In this document: one piece after another, positions 54,593 to 62,007 of the stretch
How positions within the stretch are numbered: the stretch's first letter is position 1
Layout: every line of letters starts with the position of its first letter
From: Chromohalobacter sp. 11-W
Lineage (GTDB): Bacteria > Pseudomonadota > Gammaproteobacteria > Pseudomonadales > Halomonadaceae
NCBI RefSeq assembly: GCF_029889905.1
Contig: NZ_JARANZ010000001.1
Location: 310,001-374,000 of the forward strand
DNA: 64,000 nucleotides
Direction of reading: 5' to 3'
The notes under the pieces: model-generated
What the model was told of the DNA's origin: nothing
What the model saw: the letters and a program-made list of their open reading frames with translations, nothing else
Databases searched by the model: none
Position numbers and translations under genes: made by a program

Positions 54593-56401
54593 ATGTCCGC
54601 CGACAATCGCCGCATGACCCCCGATCAACTGCGTTCGCGCTGGTGGTTCGACAATCCCGAGCATCCGGGGACCACGGCGCTATGCATCGAGCGCTACATG
54701 AACTACGGCCTGACGCTGGAAGAACTCAAGAGCGGCAAGCCGATCATCGGCATCGCGCAGTCGGGCTCCGACTTGACGCCTTGCAATCGTCACCACATCG
54801 ACCTGGTAAAACGCGTCAAGGATGGCATCCGCGCCGCTGGGGGTGTGCCGTTCGAGTTTCCCCTGCATCCCATCCATGAAAACGTGCGCCGGCCGACGGC
54901 AGCGCTGGATCGCAACCTGGCATACCTGGGCCTGGTGGAAGTCCTGCATGGTTATCCGTTAGACGGCGTGGTGCTGACCACCGGCTGTGACAAGACCACG
55001 CCCGCCTGCCTGATGGCGGCGGCGACGGTCAACATTCCGGCGATCGTGCTCTCCGGCGGGCCGATGCTCAATGGCTGGCGCGGCACTCAGGAACGCGTGG
55101 GCTCGGGCACCATCATCTGGGAACTGCGCAAGCGTCTTGCGGCGGGGGATATCGGCTACGAGGAATTTCTGTCCCGCGCCACCGATTCGGCGCCTTCCGT
55201 GGGCCACTGCAACACCATGGGCACCGCCTCGACGATGAATTCCATGGCCGAGGCGTTGGGCATGAGTCTGCCCGGCTCGGCGATGATCCCGGCGCCCTAC
55301 AAGGAGCGCTCGATGGTTGCCTACCAGACCGGGACGCGCATCGTCGACATGGTGTGGGAAGACCTGCGTCCGCTGGATATCATCACCCGCGAGGCCTGCG
55401 AAAATGCCATCGTGGTGTGTTCTGCGCTGGGCGGTTCCTCCAATGCGCCGGTGCATATCAATGCCATCGCCCGCCACGCGGGGATCGAGCTGACCAACGA
55501 CGACTGGCAGCGCCTCGGGCACGAAATTCCGCTACTTGCCAACGTGATGCCGGCGGGGATCTATCTTTCCGAGGAGTTCCACCGGGCCGGTGGCGTGCCC
55601 GCGGTGCTCAGCGAACTGATCAAGGCCGGACGTCTGCATGGCGATGTGCCGACGGTCAACGGCAAGACATTGGCGGAGAATACGGACGGGCGTGAAACCC
55701 TGGACGACGATATCATTCGCCGCTACGACAATCCGCTGGTGGAAGAGGCCGGCTTCATCAACCTCAAGGGCAATCTGTTCGATTCGGCGTTGATGAAGAC
55801 CAGCGTGATCGCCAGCGACTTCCGGCAGCGTTTCCTGAGTCAGGCCGATGATCTGGATGCCTTTGAAGGCAAGGTGGCGGTATTCGACGGCTCCGAGGAT
55901 TATCATGCGCGCATCGACGATCCGTCGCTCGAGATCGACGCGAATACCATCCTGATCATGCGCGGGGCCGGCCCGATCGGCCATCCGGGGAGCGCAGAGG
56001 TCGTCAACATGCAGCCGCCGGAGGCGCTGATCCGTCAAGGCATCGAATCGCTGCCATGCATCGGCGACGGTCGTCAGTCGGGGACCTCGGGCTCGCCCTC
56101 GATCCTCAACGCGGCCCCCGAAGCGGCGGTGGGTGGCGGCTTGGCTCTGCTGGAAACGGGTGACCGGATTCGTATCGATCTCAAGCGTGGCGAAGCCAAT
56201 CTGCTGGTCGATGACGCCGAGTTGGCGAAACGTCGCGCGGCGCTGGAATCACGCGGCGGTTACATCTACCCGGTGGATCAGACGCCCTGGCAGGAGATTC
56301 AGCGCGGCATGGTCGAGCAGCTCGATCGCGGCATGACGCTGGGCCCCGCCACCAAGTATCGCGATGTCGCCCGCCAGAGCCCGCCTCGCGACAATCACTG
56401 A
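54593..56401 (+). CDS. xylD: IlvD/Edd-family dehydratase, probable D-xylonate dehydratase
   Basis: A 602-residue [2Fe-2S] dehydratase, distinct from the one at 49226. Cluster cysteines are in [23 protein letters not shown] and [13 protein letters not shown]; the C-terminal active-site Ser region is [16 protein letters not shown]. The [25 protein letters not shown] opening and length match D-xylonate dehydratase (XylD). It would turn D-xylonate into 2-keto-3-deoxy-D-xylonate, also a substrate for the FAH-type protein. AGGAG precedes the ATG. D-mannonate- or gluconate-type activity is an alternative. A GntR operator pair lies just upstream. Confidence 0.88.
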   Translation: MSADNRRMTPDQLRSRWWFDNPEHPGTTALCIERYMNYGLTLEELKSGKPIIGIAQSGSDLTPCNRHHIDLVKRVKDGIRAAGGVPFEFPLHPIHENVRRPTAALDRNLAYLGLVEVLHGYPLDGVVLTTGCDKTTPACLMAAATVNIPAIVLSGGPMLNGWRGTQERVGSGTIIWELRKRLAAGDIGYEEFLSRATDSAPSVGHCNTMGTASTMNSMAEALGMSLPGSAMIPAPYKERSMVAYQTGTRIVDMVWEDLRPLDIITREACENAIVVCSALGGSSNAPVHINAIARHAGIELTNDDWQRLGHEIPLLANVMPAGIYLSEEFHRAGGVPAVLSELIKAGRLHGDVPTVNGKTLAENTDGRETLDDDIIRRYDNPLVEEAGFINLKGNLFDSALMKTSVIASDFRQRFLSQADDLDAFEGKVAVFDGSEDYHARIDDPSLEIDANTILIMRGAGPIGHPGSAEVVNMQPPEALIRQGIESLPCIGDGRQSGTSGSPSILNAAPEAAVGGGLALLETGDRIRIDLKRGEANLLVDDAELAKRRAALESRGGYIYPVDQTPWQEIQRGMVEQLDRGMTLGPATKYRDVARQSPPRDNH

Positions 56402-56516
56402 GTATTCATTACCAGGTACTCACCGCTGAGCATTCAGCTACCCAAAAGGGCGTCGCCATGCGACGCCCTTTTCGTGTTTCAGGAGCTTGCGTTGAGAGCG
56501 TGGAACTTGAGGCGTG

Positions 56517-57284
56517 TCAGGTTTCGGACAACAGCTCGGCGCTATGCCCAAGCGGTGTGTCGGGAATCTCCAGCCCCAAGGCGCTGGCGGTGCCGGCGAG
56601 CACGGCTTGCGAGGCGCGAAAGGCATCGTGTGGTCGGCGTGCGCGAATACTTTCCATCAGCACCCGGTGGCGCTCCAGACTCTGCGCCGGGTCGCTGGCG
56701 CTAACGTTCGAGGTCTCGATTAGCAGCAATATCGAGGGGCGCAAAATGTGTGAAAGCTGTGACCAGACGATGTTGTGGGTGGCCTTGAAGATTGCCACAT
56801 GGAAGGCGATGTCATAGTCGCTATGCAGGCGGCCGTCACGGTTGGAAGCGGGGTCGTCGAGATCACTGCCCATGCCGTTGAAGGCCTCCTCGATGGCGAC
56901 CAAGTCATGCGCCGTCGCGTGCTTGGCGGCGGTCATGGCGACATAGGGCTCCACGTCCAGGCGAAAGGCCAGAATCTCGCGCTGCACACCGGGGTTGGGC
57001 GCCGCATAGCGCGTCATCCACTCGGTGACTTGAGCATCGAGAATGTTCCACTCCGGATACTCGCGGACCTTCGAGCCGTGCCCTGAGATGCGTTCGATGA
57101 TCCCGGCATCGACCAACTGGCGAAGATCGCTGCGCACGGCCGAGCGATTGAGGGCGAAGCGCTCGCACAGGTCGACTTCGCGCGGCACGAAATCCCCCGG
57201 CTGATACTCGCCGGAGAAGATCTCCTTCGCTAGCGCCTCGGCGACGCTAGGGCGTTTGCGGGATGGGGTTTGTTTGCTCTTCAC
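56517..57284 (-). CDS. GntR-family (FadR subgroup) regulator of the pentose genes
   Basis: A 255-residue regulator: a winged helix-turn-helix (residues about 10-75; EIFSGEYQPGDFVPREVDLCERFALNRSAVRSDLRQLV region) and an FCD ligand domain with metal-binding Asp/His (RLHSDYDIAFHVAIFKATHN). The start is taken as GTG 57284, where family sequence begins; in-frame ATGs at about 57332 and 57362 would place a 5' extension over the operator-like site, so they are less likely. The ribosome site is weak. It converges on xylD and its own upstream region carries an operator-like palindrome. It probably represses until a pentonate or keto-deoxy acid binds. Confidence 0.88.
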   Translation of the reverse strand: MKSKQTPSRKRPSVAEALAKEIFSGEYQPGDFVPREVDLCERFALNRSAVRSDLRQLVDAGIIERISGHGSKVREYPEWNILDAQVTEWMTRYAAPNPGVQREILAFRLDVEPYVAMTAAKHATAHDLVAIEEAFNGMGSDLDDPASNRDGRLHSDYDIAFHVAIFKATHNIVWSQLSHILRPSILLLIETSNVSASDPAQSLERHRVLMESIRARRPHDAFRASQAVLAGTASALGLEIPDTPLGHSAELLSET

Positions 57285-57321
57285 GTGACATCGTTCCGAA
57301 TCATTTCGCTCACGCTGGCAT

Positions 57322-57332
57322 ATGTCGAACAT
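57322..57332. promoter_or_regulatory. GntR operator-like site upstream of the regulator gene
   Basis: ATGTCGAACAT differs from ATGTTGAACAT at one base and sits 38-48 bp before the GTG start, suited to autoregulation. No partner copy 20 bp away was seen. Confidence 0.5.
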
Positions 57333-57423
57333 TTCGACAAGGCGCCGATGGTCGGTGGTCATGCGCCACGTGCCGCACACCTGACGATGTTTGCCCAATG
57401 CGAAGGTCGCGATGACTCTGAGT

Positions 57424-58584
57424 CTAGCCGGAGGCTGCCAGACGCTCTCCAAGCGCAGTCATGAAGGCATCGGCGGCCTCGAGCTGGGCAACGTCCAGAT
57501 ATTCGTCGGGCTGATGCGCCTGAGCGATGCTGCCGGGGCCGCAAATTATCGTCGGCAGGCCGGCGCGTTGGAACTGACCGGCCTCGGTGGCATAGGCCAC
57601 GGCTTGGTTGTCGGTAGCGCCCAGCAATGCATGACAGAACTCGAGCGCCGTCTGGTTATCACGGTCGGCCAGAGCGGGCACGGTCTCGGTCAGATGCTCG
57701 GTATGGATGTCGATCTGCGGTGCGCGTGGGCGTAATTCGTGCATCAGCGTTTCGGCGTAGTGCTGGAAACGCTCGAACAAGGCGTCGAAACCGTCCGTTG
57801 GCAGATGACGGATTTCCCAATCGAAATGACACTCGCGGGCCATGATATTGATCGCCGTACCGCCCTGGATCTTGCCGACGTGCAGGCTGGAGTGGGGCAC
57901 ATTGAAGAGTGGATCGACACGGCCCTCCGCGACCAGCTCCGCCATGATGTCCTCGATGCGCGTCACCAAGCGAGCCGCCACATGCACGGCGGAGACGCCC
58001 TGGCGTACCTGGCTGGAGTGTGCTTCGCGACCGGTCACCGTGGTGCGCAGGTTGGTGATGCCTTTCTGGGCCACCACCGGCGCCATCAGCGTGGGCTCGC
58101 CGACGATGACTGCCGCCGGCGTCGGCGCATCGGCCATCAGTCGCTCGATCAAGCGCGGCGCACCCAGGCAGCCGACTTCCTCGTCGTAGGAAAACGCTAG
58201 GTAGATGGGGCGCTGCAAGTCGCGCGCTTGCCACCGCGGTACCTGTGCCAGTGCGCTGGCGATGAAGCCCTTCATGTCGCAGCTACCGCGGCCGTAGAGG
58301 CGGCCGTCGTCCTTGTCGGTCAGCGTGAAGGGATCGCTGCTCCAAGGCTGGCCGTCTACGGGGACCACGTCGGTATGCCCGGACAGCACCACGCCGCCCG
58401 CCACCTCGGGGCCGATGCGGGCCAGCAGGTTTGCCTTGCTGCCGTCATCGTTGGTAATGCGGGTACACGGTACGTCATGCTCGGCAAGGTAGGCCTCGAT
58501 GAAGGCGATCAATTCCAGGTTGGAGTGTCGCGACACGGTGTCGAAGCCAATCAGGCGTTCGAGCAGGGCAGTGGTGTTGGGCAT
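57424..58584 (-). CDS. argE: Acetylornithine deacetylase
   Basis: A 386-residue M20-family metallopeptidase that removes the acetyl group from N-acetylornithine in arginine synthesis. Zinc ligands are in [15 protein letters not shown] (His, then Asp in [12 protein letters not shown]), [10 protein letters not shown] (catalytic Glu) and [11 protein letters not shown]; the late His is in [15 protein letters not shown]. All are present and the length is right for proteobacterial ArgE. It stands alone, divergent from wrbA. Arginine synthesis would also supply the cyanophycin locus, though the two are far apart. Confidence 0.93.
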   Translation of the reverse strand: MPNTTALLERLIGFDTVSRHSNLELIAFIEAYLAEHDVPCTRITNDDGSKANLLARIGPEVAGGVVLSGHTDVVPVDGQPWSSDPFTLTDKDDGRLYGRGSCDMKGFIASALAQVPRWQARDLQRPIYLAFSYDEEVGCLGAPRLIERLMADAPTPAAVIVGEPTLMAPVVAQKGITNLRTTVTGREAHSSQVRQGVSAVHVAARLVTRIEDIMAELVAEGRVDPLFNVPHSSLHVGKIQGGTAINIMARECHFDWEIRHLPTDGFDALFERFQHYAETLMHELRPRAPQIDIHTEHLTETVPALADRDNQTALEFCHALLGATDNQAVAYATEAGQFQRAGLPTIICGPGSIAQAHQPDEYLDVAQLEAADAFMTALGERLAASG

Positions 58585-58693
58585 GGCGGCCTCCAGCGGA
58601 ATGTTTTGCGCCAGCCTAGCACGTCACTTTGACGCTGGCGCGAGCGTGCGCCATCTTGAGAGCGTCCATACATCCAGTCAGGAGAGTACCCAC

Positions 58694-59299
58694 GTGAGCA
58701 AGATTCTCGTCCTTTATTACTCCAGTTACGGGCACATCGAAACATTGGCCAATGCCGTCGCCGAAGGCGCACGCGGCGTGGCCGGCACCCAGGTGGATTT
58801 GTATCGCGTGGCCGAACTCGTGCCCGCTGACGTCGCCGAAAAATCTGGCTACAAGGCAGACAGCACCGCCGCCGTGCTGGATGACCCCAGCATCTTGGCC
58901 GAGTACGATGCGATTCTCGTCGGCACGCCCACGCGCTTTGGCAACATGGCGTCGCAGATGCGCAATTTCTGGGACAAGACGGGTGGTCTCTGGGCGCAAG
59001 GCAAGCTGATTGGCAAGCTGGGCGGCGCCTTCACGTCTACCGCCAGCCAGCACGGCGGGCAGGAAACCACGCTGACCTCGATTCACACCACCTTGCTTCA
59101 CCACGGCATGGCGATCGTCGGTGTACCGTACTCTTGCGCGGCGCTGAGCGAGCTTGAGGAAGTCTCCGGCGGTACGCCCTACGGCGCGACGACCATCGCC
59201 GGTGGCGACGGCAGCCGCCAACCCAGCGCGAACGAACTGACCATCGCCCGCTTTCAGGGCCAGCACACCGCCGAAATGGCCGCCAAGCTCGCCGGCTGA
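58694..59299 (+). CDS. wrbA: NAD(P)H:quinone oxidoreductase WrbA
   Basis: A 201-residue flavodoxin-like protein that reduces quinones with two electrons. FMN-binding segments are [19 protein letters not shown] (near residue 4), [18 protein letters not shown] (near 80) and [13 protein letters not shown] (near 115). Translation most likely begins at GTG 58694 with AGGAGAG 8 bp upstream, where the family sequence begins; the longer frame starting at 58499 runs through the argE 5' end. A terminator follows. Confidence 0.94.
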   Translation: MSKILVLYYSSYGHIETLANAVAEGARGVAGTQVDLYRVAELVPADVAEKSGYKADSTAAVLDDPSILAEYDAILVGTPTRFGNMASQMRNFWDKTGGLWAQGKLIGKLGGAFTSTASQHGGQETTLTSIHTTLLHHGMAIVGVPYSCAALSELEEVSGGTPYGATTIAGGDGSRQPSANELTIARFQGQHTAEMAAKLAG

Positions 59300-59328
59300 G
59301 CGCCGTCCGAAGCGTTTCGAAAGACACC

Positions 59329-59359
59329 AAAACGCCGTGCCTTCGGGCGCGGCGTTTTA
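59329..59359 (+). terminator. Terminator after wrbA
   Basis: AAAACGCCGTGCC pairs with GGCGCGGCGTTTT around TTCG; T-rich on both strands. Confidence 0.9.
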
Positions 59360-59424
59360 GTGTCAGGGATCAGTACACGAAGTGCGTGTTTTTGACACGT
59401 CGCCTAGGTATTTACCCCGTCCTA

Positions 59425-60405
59425 CTACGGGGCTGACATTTTCTGCCCGTTCAGCGCCTGGATAGCGGCGACGGTGTCATCGATGGCGTCGGGATCGAGT
59501 ATGAGACCGATGTGGTCGATGTCGGGGAGTTGATCGACCGCTACGTCGCTGCCGGCGTGTTGAAACACAGAGACGAACTGATCGGCACGAAAGATTTGAT
59601 CATCCTCGCCCACCAGCACAAGCATCGGGTGGTGAGTCGCGCGTAGGGTAGCCCGGTAATCGGGTATCGGCCGGTAATTCTGGGCCAGGTTGTATGAGTA
59701 GGCCGGTGTCAGGTCGGCACTCTCATCGATGGCATAACGTACCACGGGCAGATGATTGAAGGCGTCGATACCGAACCGGTTCAATAGCGTGATGGCGATG
59801 TAACGCGGTAATCCGATGCGGGTCCAGCCGCCGCTATCTGCCCGGTACGTGGGTGCCTCCTGACTGATGAACGGCGACAGTAGCAGGTAGCTGGAAAACA
59901 GCTGCTGGCGTTGACTACCGGCCACCCTGAGCGCGAATCCACCACCGGAAGAGAAACCCACGAGCGTGCAGGGTGCGACCGGGTCGACGGCATGCACGAA
60001 GTCTTCTAGATCATCCTCGAGTTGTCCCACGTAGGCGATGTCGCCGCGGGTGCCGGAGGCACCGTGTCCGCGAACATCCAGCGCGTATGCGGTATACCCG
60101 GCGGCGGCGAACGCCTTGGCCAGCGGGTGCATGCTGCGGCTGTCAGCAGCGGAGCCGTGGAGCAGCACCACACTGCCATGTGATGCGCGGGTAGCAGGCG
60201 AGTAACGGCGGAATCCGAGAGGCTTGCCGTCTCGCGCCTGATAGGTGCTGAGTACCGGTAGGTCGCTATTATCGAGTGTCTTGAATGGCGCATTGACGCC
60301 TTCCAAGGTTGGTGGGTGGGACGGACCGCCGAAGATAAGCGCCAAGGCGATAGCGCCCACCAGCCCCACGCTGATCAGCAAGAGTAAGCCAATGGCGAAT
60401 TTCAT
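59425..60405 (-). CDS. Membrane-anchored alpha/beta hydrolase
   Basis: A 326-residue alpha/beta hydrolase. An N-terminal hydrophobic segment (residues 4-25) could be a signal anchor. The nucleophile elbow is GFSSGG near residue 149, the oxyanion segment VVLLHGSAADSR near 82, and the final His is in DIDHIGLI near 298, completing a plausible triad with DD in VGEDDQIF. It resembles serine aminopeptidase/lysophospholipase-type hydrolases. Substrate unknown. Confidence 0.86.
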   Translation of the reverse strand: MKFAIGLLLLISVGLVGAIALALIFGGPSHPPTLEGVNAPFKTLDNSDLPVLSTYQARDGKPLGFRRYSPATRASHGSVVLLHGSAADSRSMHPLAKAFAAAGYTAYALDVRGHGASGTRGDIAYVGQLEDDLEDFVHAVDPVAPCTLVGFSSGGGFALRVAGSQRQQLFSSYLLLSPFISQEAPTYRADSGGWTRIGLPRYIAITLLNRFGIDAFNHLPVVRYAIDESADLTPAYSYNLAQNYRPIPDYRATLRATHHPMLVLVGEDDQIFRADQFVSVFQHAGSDVAVDQLPDIDHIGLILDPDAIDDTVAAIQALNGQKMSAP

Positions 60406-60694
60406 GGGAACCTCGTGTCAGGTTTTCTGGGCCTCTTATGTCGCCACGCGTTGCGTCATCACCAGCGTGGGCGATTAGCGGATAGGGTGTCGATCAGCTT
60501 GGTGTCTCGGATACCGCCTTCGTTGCTGACAGAGTCGTTGATGGCAAAATAGTACGCAATGCCTGGCTACCGAGGGATGGCCTCTCAATGGCACTCTATG
60601 GGAAGCAAGTTGATATGTTCACGGCATCGACACATGTTGAGGGCATGTACACGGAACGCGATTTTTTCGACATGCCCTCACTACAAGGAGATAT
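60406..60694. other. Intergenic stretch with no recognised gene
   Basis: A 289-bp gap between the hydrolase and a small membrane protein. The only clear element is the AAGGAGATAT ribosome site of the following gene, at its end. Confidence 0.5.
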
Positions 60695-61183
60695 ATGCCC
60701 AGTTTCCATACTCGCTCGTTGTGCGAAGCGCTGTTGGGTATTGCGGGGATCTGGCTGCTGGTCAGGACGCTCTCAAACCAGGCCACGTCTCTTTATATTG
60801 TCTGGTCCAGTTCGTCGGTAGCTCAAGAGGCGGAGGCACCGAATATGCTCGCCATCCAGGGTGTGCATTTCTTCGTCGGTGTACTGCTTGGAGCGGGGCT
60901 TCTCCTGGCGCGTAAGCCGATCAGTCGATGGTTAACATCCTCTGAGGGGGAAGTCTCAGCCTCGTCGGCGACTCTGATGGCCGTGGGGACTGCCTTGATT
61001 GGCATCGGTTATCTGGCGTCGGGTCTGGTCACGCTGGGCACGCATTATGCACGACTGGAAACGCTGGGCGCCGCCAGTCCAGACAGTCTCTGGCGTGGTG
61101 GTCTCTCCGCGAGTATCGGGATCATACTGTTCGCCAGCTCCGTCGGTATCGGCCGCCTCTGGTTGCGGCTTCGGGCGTTATGA
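60695..61183 (+). CDS. Small membrane protein of unknown function
   Basis: A 162-residue protein with four predicted membrane segments: LCEALLGIAGIWLLVRTL near 9, LAIQGVHFFVGVLLGAGLLLA near 52, ATLMAVGTALIGIGYLASGLV near 92, and LSASIGIILFASSVGIGRLWL near 138. The start is well supported by AAGGAGATAT. No family was recognised and no motif suggests a function. It is not in an obvious operon. Confidence 0.75.
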   Translation: MPSFHTRSLCEALLGIAGIWLLVRTLSNQATSLYIVWSSSSVAQEAEAPNMLAIQGVHFFVGVLLGAGLLLARKPISRWLTSSEGEVSASSATLMAVGTALIGIGYLASGLVTLGTHYARLETLGAASPDSLWRGGLSASIGIILFASSVGIGRLWLRLRAL

Positions 61184-61374
61184 TGCCGAGCCGAGGACGG
61201 CGGAGGCGGCCGTTCAGCGCGGCGATTGTTCTGCGTCGTCAGGGCCGAGGTCCGAGCGAGATGGGGTGACGGGCTCCTTGGAGGTCGTTGATGCGGGAGT
61301 GCCGGGTGCTATGCTAAGCGCACATGAGGCAAAGGGCGCAGTGAGTCCGTTACTGCCCGACATGGAGGTAAAAG

Positions 61375-61665
61375 ATGAACAAATTGCAAACGCTGTCGTT
61401 ACTGAGGCAGCACCTGCCTGCCATGGTCCAGCAATTTGGTGTTCGGGACCTCGCGCTCTTCGGCTCCATGGCGCGCGATGAGGCGGAAGAGCGCAGTGAC
61501 GTCGATGTCCTGGTGAGCTTCGAGGGCCCGGCAACGGCAGATCGCTATTTCGGGGTGCAATTCTATTTGGAAGATCTCTTGGGGCGTCCGGTGGACTTGG
61601 TGACCGATAAGGCGTTGCGTTCCGAGCTTCGACCTTTCATCGAGCGCGAGGCCATGCATGTCTGA
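61375..61665 (+). CDS. mntA: MntA-like nucleotidyltransferase antitoxin
   Basis: A 96-residue minimal nucleotidyltransferase. The signature GS-X10-DXD is exact (GSMARDEAEERSDVDVLV near residue 31), followed by VDLVTDKALR and a C-terminal helix. MntA antitoxins block the HEPN toxin HepT by adding AMP to a tyrosine next to its RNase motif. The gene overlaps the downstream HEPN gene by 8 bp, the usual order. GGAGGTAAAAG precedes the ATG. It looks intact, whereas its partner is frameshifted. Confidence 0.9.
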   Translation: MNKLQTLSLLRQHLPAMVQQFGVRDLALFGSMARDEAEERSDVDVLVSFEGPATADRYFGVQFYLEDLLGRPVDLVTDKALRSELRPFIEREAMHV

Positions 61666-62007
61666 AAATAGACCACCACGAGAGTGGCGCTTCTACATTG
61701 ATGACATGATCGGCTTCTCAGAAAAGTGCTTGCTTACACTGATGGACTGGATCAAGAAAGCTTCATTAAGCACGACCTGACATATGATGCCACCCTCCGC
61801 AATCTGGAATTGATCGGTGAGGCAGCTACCCGCATTCCATATGATATACGTGCCGCTCACCCGGAGATTCCATGGCGTCTGATCATCGCCACGCGGAATC
61901 GCCTCATACATGCCTATCTCGGAATTGATGCCGATACTGTCTGGAGCATCATTCAGACGCATATCCCCGAGCTTCGCGTACGGCTAGAGGTTTTAAAGTA
62001 CACCTAG
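61658..62007 (+). pseudogene. hepT: HepT-like HEPN toxin, frameshifted
   Basis: Two frames together make one HepT protein. ATG 61658 opens the N-terminal part REWRFYIDDMIGFSEK; the expected continuation VLAYTDGLDQESFIKHDLTYDATLRNLELIGEAA is in the +1 frame from 61726 to 62007. One base is missing at about 61725 (GAAAAG-GTG would restore the frame). As written, the first frame ends at about codon 43. The RNase motif RX4HXY (RNRLIHAY) is intact in the second part. Either the toxin is inactivated, or there is a sequencing error; a programmed shift is less likely. Confidence 0.85.
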
